Assembly: GCA_043101635.1 (NCBI GenBank)
Contig: JBICIE010000102.1
Location: 1 to 5,347 of the forward strand
Source: CAYMJK01 sp043101635
Lineage (GTDB): Bacteria > Planctomycetota > Phycisphaerae > Phycisphaerales > UBA1924
DNA: 5,347 nt
Direction: 5' to 3'
Made by a program: the position numbers and the translations under genes. Under the pieces are notes generated by a model. The model worked only from the letters and a program-made list of their open reading frames with translations, was not told the origin of the DNA and ran no database searches. Shown one piece after another: positions 1-5,347 of this stretch (positions within the stretch are counted from its first letter, which is position 1; the number at the start of each line of letters is the position of its first letter).

Positions 1-45
1 GCCTCGTCGACGCCGCACGCTCCCTGGCCGACGTGGAGTGGCGCC
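1..45 (+). repeat. Left arm of a 45-bp inverted repeat (probable fold-back chimera)
   Basis: This arm is the reverse complement of 102-146 with one mismatch in 45 positions (G at 33 faces G at 114). Read on the plus strand from base 3 it encodes LVDAARSLADVEWR. That is the same peptide the minus-strand gene encodes at 146-102, except Val for Leu. Continuing on the plus strand through the loop gives LTAGPSGAGGARTG, a plausible continuation of the gene 3 protein. A genuine protein would not be expected to read on into its own antisense. Confidence 0.9.
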
Positions 46-3000
46 TGACCGCCGGGCCTTCCGGCGCCGGGGGGGCCCGCACCGGCGCCGCCATCGCGCT
101 CGGCGCCACTCCAGGTCGGCCAGGGAGCGTGCGGCGTCGACGAGGCGGCTGAGCGCCACGCCATCGAGCCGGCGGCTTTCGCTGGCGCCGGCGACGCGCC
201 GGCCAAGCTCAGCAAGATCAACATCGTCGCGCCCGAGGGTGCGCAGGCCCTCGGCGAGCGCATCGAGATCGGCGTCCGGGAGGGAGCCGGCCAGCGTCTC
301 GTGGATGCGCGCGCCGAGTCGATCGCGCAGAGTGCGGATCTGCTCCAGGAAGCGTTGGGTGCGCGGCTGGATCTCCGCTTCGCAGGCAGCCAGCACCAGG
401 CGCACCGCGAGGCGATCACCGCTGCCGGGCTCGGCGTCGTCGCCGGTGGCGAGCGCCATCGCGCAGCTCCTGGAGAGCAGGATCGCGCCCATCGGCCCGA
501 TGGATGGCTGGTCGGCCGCGTGGGCGATGATGGCGCCGGGGGTGTCCGGCAGGGCCTCGAAGATGCGCCAGAGGGCCCTGGCCCGCTCCAGGCGGGCGGG
601 AGTCCGATTGACAAGGCGCAGGCCGTGCCCCAGGGCGTCCTGGGCGGCGGAGCGCGGATCGCGGGATGCGTCGGGATCGATTCCGATGATGAGGAAGGCG
701 CCGCTTGCGGCCTTGGCCTGCTCCAGCGCATCGAAGAGCGCGCCTGTGCGCACGATCGGGAGCATGCCGATGGCGTCCAGAACAGCACGGAAGGCGTCGT
801 CGAGGGCGGCCTTGCGCGCCTCCTCGGGCGCCATCTTCTCGACCAGTTCGTGGTAGGGCGCTTCGAGCAGTTCGCGTGCGGTGGAGGGCGGGCGGACGGC
901 CGCGAGCGCCTGCTTGTGGGCGAACTGTGCGAGCTTGCCGACGACCGGGGTGAGCGCATCGGCGCTGGCGCCGGCGCGGGTCGCCATGCGGATGCCGCAC
1001 TCGAGCAGTTCTCTGGCGCCGAGGGCGACGGCGGCGATTGCGCCATCGGGGCATCCGACCCAGGGGGCGGCCGAGCCGTCGCAGGTCTCGGGATCGAACT
1101 CGAGGAGTTCGGGCCCGGCGATGCTGCGCCTGGCGGAAGTGCCCGCGGGCGTGACGCCGCACGCCGCAAAGGGATCGGCGGGGGCGACGGCGCGGCGCTG
1201 CATTGCCGGCGCCGCGGTGCGGGCCCAGTGTTCGGCGGGGTTCTTCACCGGGCGTCCGGCGAACTTCGGCGCCGGCGGCGGCGCCGGCGGCGGAACTGGA
1301 CTGGCCGCTGGCGCGGAGGCGTCGGGCGCATAGGGCGCGTGGCGCTCGAAGCCTGCCTGGAAGACCTCCAGGCGGGTCTGGACATCCGGCGGCGCGAGAT
1401 CATCGAGCAGCAGGCGCCGGGCGGCGACGGCCTTGGCGGCGGTGATTTCTCGGCCGGCAAGCGTGCCGGCAACGAGGGCGGCCAGAGCGCCCAGCAGGGC
1501 CTCATGGCGGCGCCAGGCGGGCGCAGGCTGTTCGTAGGCGCGGGGCGCGGGAACCGGGGCGCCGACCAGGCGCACGCGGCGCTGCTGGAGGCGCGCGGCC
1601 AGATCACCATCGATGGGGCCGGGATCTTGCTCGCTGACCGGGACGATGAGCACGCTCTCGGAAGGCAGGGTTTGCAGCTGGCGCTCACAGAAGCCGGATT
1701 CGGAAGCCACCAGTACGGCGACATCGGCGTGCTCGGCGCCAGGGGGGACTCCGTCGCCGAACATCAGCACATCGGTCGCGGGCGCGCCATACGCCGGCGG
1801 CTCGAGTGCGGCGCAGGTTCGGAGCCGGCCCCCGGCAAGGCTGTGGAGCAGGGCCGCGGCCTGGCCGGCAAAGGACTCATCGGCAGCGCCGGCGGGCCGA
1901 TGCACGGCGATGGTGAATCCAGTCGCGGTCGCATCGTCCGGGCCGGCAACAACGGACTGGCGCTCGGCATCCGGATAGTCGCGGCGCACGGCGTCGAGGA
2001 TGGCCTGACGCTTTGGCGAAGGGGCATCGGGGGCGACGGCCACGCCGATGCGGAGCGTCTCGATGGTTTCGGCCAGAGCGCGGCGGCAGGCGGCAGCGAT
2101 CTGGGCGGGGGTTGCGGCGACGCCGCCGACACCGTGAATGGCCGCGCAGTAGCGAACCGCGGCGGCCGGATCGGCGGCGCTGCGGACATCGCGCAGGAGC
2201 AGCGATCCGCCGAGGGGCGCCTCGGCCCGCTCGAGTGTGAGGACCACGCGGGCCTTCGCGAGGCGCTGGCGCAGCGCTGCAGCGGGCCACGGGCGGCACT
2301 GTCGCACACCGACGACGGCGACGCTGATCCCGTCGCGCCGGCGGAGATGTTCGGCGGCGATCTCGGCGGCCTCGATGACGGCGCCGACGGCGATGATCAC
2401 CAGTTCGGCTGCGCGCGCATTGGAAGCCCGCAGCGATGACAGCTCGCGGCCGGTGCGCCGGCCAACGCGCGCGAAGGCGTCATCGATGGCCTGCTGGGCG
2501 TGGGCGCCAAAGAACATCGAGCCGGCCGCGGCGGCGTTCTGGGCCATCTCGGGGGGCTCGACGGAGCCGTGGAGGGCCGGCTCGTCGAGATCGTGCCAGC
2601 GGGGGACGGCCTCGCGGTATTCACCGAAGATGATGCGCTGGGCGGGCGTCGGCGGCTTGATGCGCCGGCCGGCGGCGCCGAGCAACTCGGCGGCGAGCGC
2701 CGGCTCGGGCAGGAGCACATCCTGCGCGGCCAGGGCTGTCTCGGGGCCGTCGATCCCGATCATGACCGGGATGAGTGCGCGCTCGGCGGCGAGGCGGGCG
2801 GCGAGGCTCAGGTCGACGGCTTCCTGGACGTTGGTCGCGAAGAGCTGGATCCAGCCGGCGTCGGCAGCGCTGTGCCAGGTGGCGTGGCCGCCACCGAAGG
2901 CGACGCCGCTTCCGGCGGGCATCCGGGTAGCGACGTGCAGGACGAGCGGGATGCGCCGACCGGCGGCGAGGTGGAGCAGTTCGGCGCAGGATGCGAGATC

Positions 3001-3336
3001 CTGTCCGGAGATGAACGCGGTTGCGCGCGCGCCGGCGGAACTGGCGCCGATGGCGGCGGCGAGGGCGCCGGCGCCGGATTCGGCTTCGATCGCCGATGGC
3101 CGGGCGCCGAAGGCGTTGGCGCCATCAAGCCTGCGGGTCCAGGCGCGGGCCGCGATCGACGCCGGGAAGGTGGCGCCGAGGCAGGCGACATCGCACCAGA
3201 GCGACTCGGCCAGCGCAACCGCCGTCGCGCCATCGAGCGCGGCCTCGACGCCCGGGGCGACGTCGCCGGCGCCGGGAGCGCGGGAGGCGAGCAGTCTGGC
3301 AAGCCAGCGAACAGAGCGGGCGGAGAAGCTGCTCAC
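1..3336 (-). CDS. PFOR-type 2-oxoacid:acceptor oxidoreductase paralogue with degenerate catalytic motifs (3' end outside window)
   Basis: The minus-strand frame is open from the GTG at 3334-3336 to base 1 (1112 codons) with no stop. Residues 1-220 match PFOR domain I: LDGATAVALAE near 34, TAFISGQDL near 106, HVATR at 134-138, FATNVQEAVDLSLAARLAA near 166. Residues about 300-385 match domain II (AELVIIAVGAVIEAAE, then LTLERAEAPLG), followed by a segment like the PFOR lead-in GGRFGL..FTP (GVGGVAATPAQI near 402). Residues about 470-660 resemble the CoA/gamma domain. A Pro/Ala linker spans 668-692. Next come EFDPETC...GCPDGAI (two Cys only) and, near 887-909, a ferredoxin-like segment with no Cys. 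Glu/Arg-rich helices run to about 1078. Where active PFORs have YPITPSSP this protein has LGATFPAS (53-60), and Gly88 replaces the expected Glu, although Arg138 of the HVAAR motif is kept. It is probably a non-catalytic partner subunit. The beta/TPP domain is not visible. Residues after about 1078 are artefactual (see the inverted repeat). Confidence 0.8.
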   Translation of the reverse strand, partial: MSSFSARSVRWLARLLASRAPGAGDVAPGVEAALDGATAVALAESLWCDVACLGATFPASIAARAWTRRLDGANAFGARPSAIEAESGAGALAAAIGASSAGARATAFISGQDLASCAELLHLAAGRRIPLVLHVATRMPAGSGVAFGGGHATWHSAADAGWIQLFATNVQEAVDLSLAARLAAERALIPVMIGIDGPETALAAQDVLLPEPALAAELLGAAGRRIKPPTPAQRIIFGEYREAVPRWHDLDEPALHGSVEPPEMAQNAAAAGSMFFGAHAQQAIDDAFARVGRRTGRELSSLRASNARAAELVIIAVGAVIEAAEIAAEHLRRRDGISVAVVGVRQCRPWPAAALRQRLAKARVVLTLERAEAPLGGSLLLRDVRSAADPAAAVRYCAAIHGVGGVAATPAQIAAACRRALAETIETLRIGVAVAPDAPSPKRQAILDAVRRDYPDAERQSVVAGPDDATATGFTIAVHRPAGAADESFAGQAAALLHSLAGGRLRTCAALEPPAYGAPATDVLMFGDGVPPGAEHADVAVLVASESGFCERQLQTLPSESVLIVPVSEQDPGPIDGDLAARLQQRRVRLVGAPVPAPRAYEQPAPAWRRHEALLGALAALVAGTLAGREITAAKAVAARRLLLDDLAPPDVQTRLEVFQAGFERHAPYAPDASAPAASPVPPPAPPPAPKFAGRPVKNPAEHWARTAAPAMQRRAVAPADPFAACGVTPAGTSARRSIAGPELLEFDPETCDGSAAPWVGCPDGAIAAVALGARELLECGIRMATRAGASADALTPVVGKLAQFAHKQALAAVRPPSTARELLEAPYHELVEKMAPEEARKAALDDAFRAVLDAIGMLPIVRTGALFDALEQAKAASGAFLIIGIDPDASRDPRSAAQDALGHGLRLVNRTPARLERARALWRIFEALPDTPGAIIAHAADQPSIGPMGAILLSRSCAMALATGDDAEPGSGDRLAVRLVLAACEAEIQPRTQRFLEQIRTLRDRLGARIHETLAGSLPDADLDALAEGLRTLGRDDVDLAELGRRVAGASESRRLDGVALSRLVDAARSLADLEWRRARWRRRCGPPRRRKARRSGATPRRPGSVRRRRG
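102..146 (-). repeat. Right arm of the 45-bp inverted repeat, native coding copy
   Basis: This arm is in frame with gene 3 and encodes RLVDAARSLADLEWR, continuing the helical, charged sequence upstream of it. The 56-base loop (46-101) and left arm follow. On the minus strand the frame changes at 101 to an Arg-rich peptide (RRARWRRRCG), unlike the rest of the protein. The palindrome GGCGCC lies at 102-107 and also at 40-45, so it marks the likely strand-switch junction. Confidence 0.85.
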
Positions 3337-4190
3337 GTGCGCACCTCGATCTCGTTCCGTGTGAGCTTGACGAACCGCGGCGAGGGGAACTGATTGCCGG
3401 CGACCCACTTGATGGCGCCGGTCGGGCATCGGACGGTGGCGTCCGGCGTCTCCGGGACGCCCTTGGAGCGGTCGATCACCGGGAGGTTGTTCTCCATGCG
3501 GATCAGGCCCGGGGCGTCCTGGGCGCAGCGCCCGCAGGCGTCGCAGACGACCGAGCACATGGCCCGGGCCTCGTCGGCGGCCAGCGGGGCCTTGCACTGC
3601 ACGATCAGATGGTGATCGATCGGCATGAGCTCGAAGAGATCGCGCGGACAGATGTCGACGCAGTCGCCGCAGGCGGTGCACTTGTCGACATCAACGACCG
3701 GCAGGCGATCCTCGTTCATGACGATGGCGTCGAAGTCGCAGACCTCGGCGCAGTCGGCGAGGCCGAGGCAGCCCCAGGAGCACTTCTTGCCGCCGGCGGC
3801 GACAAGGGCGGCGGCCCGGCAGCTCTCGAAGCCTTCGTAGTCGGCCATCTCGCGGGCGCGGCCCAGGCCGCCGGCGCAGTGCAGGCGGGCGACGCGCCGG
3901 ACCTGCTCTCCGGCGTCGACGCCAAGGAAGCCGGCGATGGCGTCGATCCCGTCGGGGCTGGAGACGGTGCAGGCGCCGGGCTTGACCTTGCCGGAAACGA
4001 GGGCTTCGGCGAAGGCGCGGCATCCGGGCTCGCCGCAGGCGCCGCAGTTGGTTCCCGGGAGCATCTCCTCGACGCGATCGATGCGCGGGTCCTCTTCAAC
4101 GCGGAGCACCCGGTGCGCGACGGCGAGGACAAGCCCGAAGAACGCTCCCAGCCCGGCCATGATCGCTGCTGCCAGGAGTATGGTGTACAT
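3333..4190 (-). CDS. rnfB: RnfB-like membrane-anchored polyferredoxin
   Basis: Complete, 285 residues. ATG start with GGAGG five bases upstream. Residues 3-28 form one hydrophobic helix, the membrane anchor typical of RnfB. Cys49, 52, 57 and 74 make the 4Fe-4S motif CGACGEPGC...C following the GTNCGACG signature. Ferredoxin-type motifs follow: Cys137-x3-Cys141-x5-Cys147-x3-Cys151 (CSWGCLGLADC) and the fully canonical Cys171/174/177/181 (CTACGDCVDIC). A third group has Cys199, 212, 216, 219 and 222, with Ala226 where a ferredoxin motif would have Cys, and a lone Cys255 in RCPTGAI. In Rnf complexes RnfB accepts electrons from reduced ferredoxin and passes them towards the membrane-bound subunits. 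Here no rnfA, C, D, E or G is visible, and the flanking genes are PFOR-like. It therefore probably links 2-oxoacid oxidation to a membrane acceptor, which is an inference. It overlaps the upstream gene by 95 bp and the downstream one by 4 bp. The length fits the long anaerobe-type RnfB rather than the shorter E. coli RsxB. Confidence 0.88.
   Translation of the reverse strand: MYTILLAAAIMAGLGAFFGLVLAVAHRVLRVEEDPRIDRVEEMLPGTNCGACGEPGCRAFAEALVSGKVKPGACTVSSPDGIDAIAGFLGVDAGEQVRRVARLHCAGGLGRAREMADYEGFESCRAAALVAAGGKKCSWGCLGLADCAEVCDFDAIVMNEDRLPVVDVDKCTACGDCVDICPRDLFELMPIDHHLIVQCKAPLAADEARAMCSVVCDACGRCAQDAPGLIRMENNLPVIDRSKGVPETPDATVRCPTGAIKWVAGNQFPSPRFVKLTRNEIEVRT
3342..3347 (-). promoter_or_regulatory. 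Shine-Dalgarno site of the downstream PFOR-like gene
   Basis: GAGGTG on the minus strand, with GAGG seven bases before the GTG at 3334-3336. It sits within the last codons of rnfB (Glu-Val). It supports GTG as the start, giving a GTGA overlap with the rnfB stop, a classic coupled-translation arrangement. Confidence 0.75.
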
Positions 4191-5347
4191 GAGCGCCTCC
4201 GTTGAAGGGCTTGGCTCGCTTGATCAGGTCGTCGAGGCCCGGCTCATCCGGATTGCGGGGCTTGCCGGGACGGATGCAGCGGGCCGGGCACTTCTCGGCG
4301 GCGTGGACCAGTTCGGCGTAGGAACCGGCATCCGGGTCGGCGATGACGGCCTGCTTGTTCTCATTGTACTTGAACAGGCGCGGGTTGAGATTGATGCAGT
4401 CGTTGCAGGTCGTGCACAGGGGCGAGTCGATGTACGGCTCGTCGAAGCCGAGGTCCTCTTCCTCGGCCTCGGCGGCCGGCGCCGCTTCGGGGGAAGAAGC
4501 CGCTTCTTCTGGCGCTTTCTGCGGAGCGGAGGAGGGCTTCGGGGCAGCGCGGGCCGGGGCGGCCGTGAGATTCGTCAGGTCGACGCCGAGGATGGACTCG
4601 GCGAGTTTGCCAAGCGCGGCGCCGGCCTCCTCGAGCCGGATGCGTTCGATCTCGGCGGCGTGTTCGGCCTTGAGCTGGGCGATGCGGGCGTCGGCGTCCT
4701 CGGCGGCCCGCTGCCGCTCGGAGGCGACGGCTCGCTCGGCGTAGACATCGTGGATGCCAGCGCACTGCTGCAGGGTGCGCCAGCAACTGAGGCGGTCGCG
4801 ACAGGCGGCGGTGAGCCGCCTGGCGATGGCGGCCCGGCGCATCGCGCCATCGGGGCCGGCGACCCAGACGTACGGGATGCGCCGGTCGGCGTCGCGGTCG
4901 TCGGCGAGGTACTCGGCGATCGTGGCCAGATCGCCGGTCGGGCAGTCCTCGGGGATCAGGCGGTAGTGCTCGCGGTAGGCCGGCTCGAGGATGGCGTAAT
5001 CCGCGAAGGTGAAGCTCTGGGGCAGGGTGCGCTGCGCGCCACCGGCATCCTGGCAGTCGAGTTGATGCTCGGGCCAGTCGCGGTCGGGCTGCTCGTTGCC
5101 ATCGAAGTCGAAGCGGTCGGCCCAACTGGCGCCGCGAGAGGGGTCGTAGAGGAACAGGGGATGTGCGCGGGACTCTGCCGCGGCGCCGGCGTGCAGCCAG
5201 CGGCCGACGGTGGGCTCGACGCCGCCGGCGCAGGTCCCGGAGGCGACGATGTGCAGCGAAGCCCGGTCAGAGGCGAGGGCGCGCTGGAAGCCGCCTGCCA
5301 TGTGCCCCGGCGCCGAGACGGCCGACTGGTGCACCAGGGCCTCGCGC
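4096..5347 (-). CDS. C-terminal part of a large PFOR-type 2-oxoacid oxidoreductase with a tethered ferredoxin domain (5' end outside window)
   Basis: The frame is open to the right edge, so the N-terminus is missing; the GTG at 5332-5334 lies inside the open frame and is probably not the start. Residues are numbered from the first full codon in the window. About 1-200 resemble the end of PFOR/NifJ-like proteins: ESRAHPLFLYDP near 58-69, ASWADRFDFDGN near 73-84, then FTFADYAILEP. About 203-250 are a charged Ala/Glu/Arg helix, probably coiled coil, followed by an Ala/Pro/Glu linker (about 258-300). A ferredoxin-like motif follows: Cys311, 314 and 317 (C-x2-C-x2-C), then Cys353 and Cys357, ending in PGKPRNPDEPGLDDL. 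Expected role: oxidative decarboxylation of a 2-oxoacid in the cytoplasm, with electrons leaving through this ferredoxin. The TPP and CoA domains are not visible, so substrate and activity are inferred from family resemblance recalled from memory. The last 34 residues (383-416) overlap rnfB and look like read-through of an alternative frame. A stand-alone beta-subunit-type protein is also possible. Confidence 0.7.
   Translation of the reverse strand, partial: REALVHQSAVSAPGHMAGGFQRALASDRASLHIVASGTCAGGVEPTVGRWLHAGAAAESRAHPLFLYDPSRGASWADRFDFDGNEQPDRDWPEHQLDCQDAGGAQRTLPQSFTFADYAILEPAYREHYRLIPEDCPTGDLATIAEYLADDRDADRRIPYVWVAGPDGAMRRAAIARRLTAACRDRLSCWRTLQQCAGIHDVYAERAVASERQRAAEDADARIAQLKAEHAAEIERIRLEEAGAALGKLAESILGVDLTNLTAAPARAAPKPSSAPQKAPEEAASSPEAAPAAEAEEEDLGFDEPYIDSPLCTTCNDCINLNPRLFKYNENKQAVIADPDAGSYAELVHAAEKCPARCIRPGKPRNPDEPGLDDLIKRAKPFNGGAHVHHTPGSSDHGRAGSVLRACPRRRAPGAPR
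4196..4200 (-). promoter_or_regulatory. Shine-Dalgarno site of the rnfB-like gene
   Basis: GGAGG on the minus strand, five bases (CGCTC) before the ATG at 4188-4190. This fixes the rnfB start even though the same frame stays open further upstream. The site lies inside the reading frame of the preceding gene, directly after the codons for PFN, and supplies its Gly codon (GGA), which implies translational coupling. Confidence 0.85.

Noticed and set aside
1..146. The inverted repeat as a natural terminator, transposon end or hairpin element
   Set aside because: The arms carry the protein-coding sequence of the gene itself, there is no T tract or transposase, and the junction is a 6-bp palindrome shared by both sides, which fits a chimera better.
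38..856. A plus-strand open frame starting in the left inverted-repeat arm
   Set aside because: Its first part is fold-back sequence and the rest is antisense of gene 3. The basic, Arg/Ser-rich product has no recognisable domain.
1267..1293. GC-rich CGG/CGC triplet run, considered as a microsatellite or terminator
   Set aside because: It encodes the PPPAPPPAP linker of the PFOR-like protein in frame. It has no U-rich tail and lies inside coding sequence.
301..2439. A 712-codon open frame on the plus strand
   Set aside because: It is the antisense of the PFOR-like gene in the codon-aligned frame. High G+C makes stop codons rare there, and the Gly/Arg/Ala-rich translation shows no domain, while the minus strand shows clear PFOR motifs.
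416..3302. Several minus-strand open frames of 100-250 codons inside the PFOR-like gene
   Set aside because: They are out-of-frame shadows (Arg/Pro/Ser-rich) of the single frame running from 3336 to the left edge, which has no stop and matches PFOR domains throughout.
2237..4205. Further long plus-strand open frames (2237-3364, 2500-3393, 3021-4205)
   Set aside because: All are antisense to PFOR-like or rnfB coding sequence, with Arg-, Ala- or Ser-rich compositions. The minus-strand frames carry the recognisable Cys motifs and Shine-Dalgarno sites.
1..5347. tRNA, rRNA, CRISPR array, riboswitch or insertion sequence
   Set aside because: None was seen. The three genes overlap and leave no intergenic space, and no repeated array or transposase-like motif was found on either strand.

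Overview
This window comes from a very GC-rich bacterium (about 70% G+C by eye). It is almost wholly coding on the minus strand. The gene content points to anaerobic or facultatively anaerobic 2-oxoacid (pyruvate-type) oxidation with low-potential iron-sulfur electron carriers. The host cannot be placed taxonomically from this stretch. A fold-back inverted repeat at the left edge suggests a draft or metagenomic contig end.

In transcription order (right to left) there are three tightly packed genes. (1) Positions 5347-4096 hold the 3' part of a gene cut by the window edge. Its product looks like the C-terminal region of a large pyruvate:ferredoxin oxidoreductase (PFOR)-type protein, followed by a charged coiled coil, an Ala/Pro/Glu linker and a C-terminal ferredoxin-like Cys motif. 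(2) Positions 4190-3333 hold a complete 285-residue RnfB-like protein with an N-terminal membrane helix and many cysteines. (3) Positions 3336-1 hold the 5' part of a second PFOR-type gene, starting with a GTG that overlaps the rnfB stop codon by 4 nt. Its visible part has the PFOR alpha domain, domain II, a gamma-like domain, a Pro/Ala linker and a degenerate iron-sulfur region. The gene runs off the left edge before any TPP-binding beta domain is seen.

The genes overlap (95 bp and 4 bp) and each internal start has a Shine-Dalgarno sequence, so they are very probably one translationally coupled operon. The simplest reading is a 2-oxoacid oxidoreductase whose electrons pass through the tethered ferredoxin domain to a membrane-anchored RnfB-like protein. 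No other rnf gene is visible.

The most interesting feature is that the downstream PFOR-like protein seems stripped of catalytic features. The YPITP-type motif is gone. The position aligning with the TPP-activating glutamate is glycine. The first ferredoxin motif keeps only two of four Cys at exactly canonical spacing, and the second keeps none. It looks like a non-catalytic PFOR paralogue kept in an operon with an apparently normal partner and RnfB.

Positions 1-146 form a near-perfect 45-bp inverted repeat joined at the palindrome GGCGCC. The plus strand of the left arm and loop reads as the sensible continuation of the third protein, so this is best explained as a fold-back chimera. The last roughly 100 bp of gene 3 as given should not be trusted.
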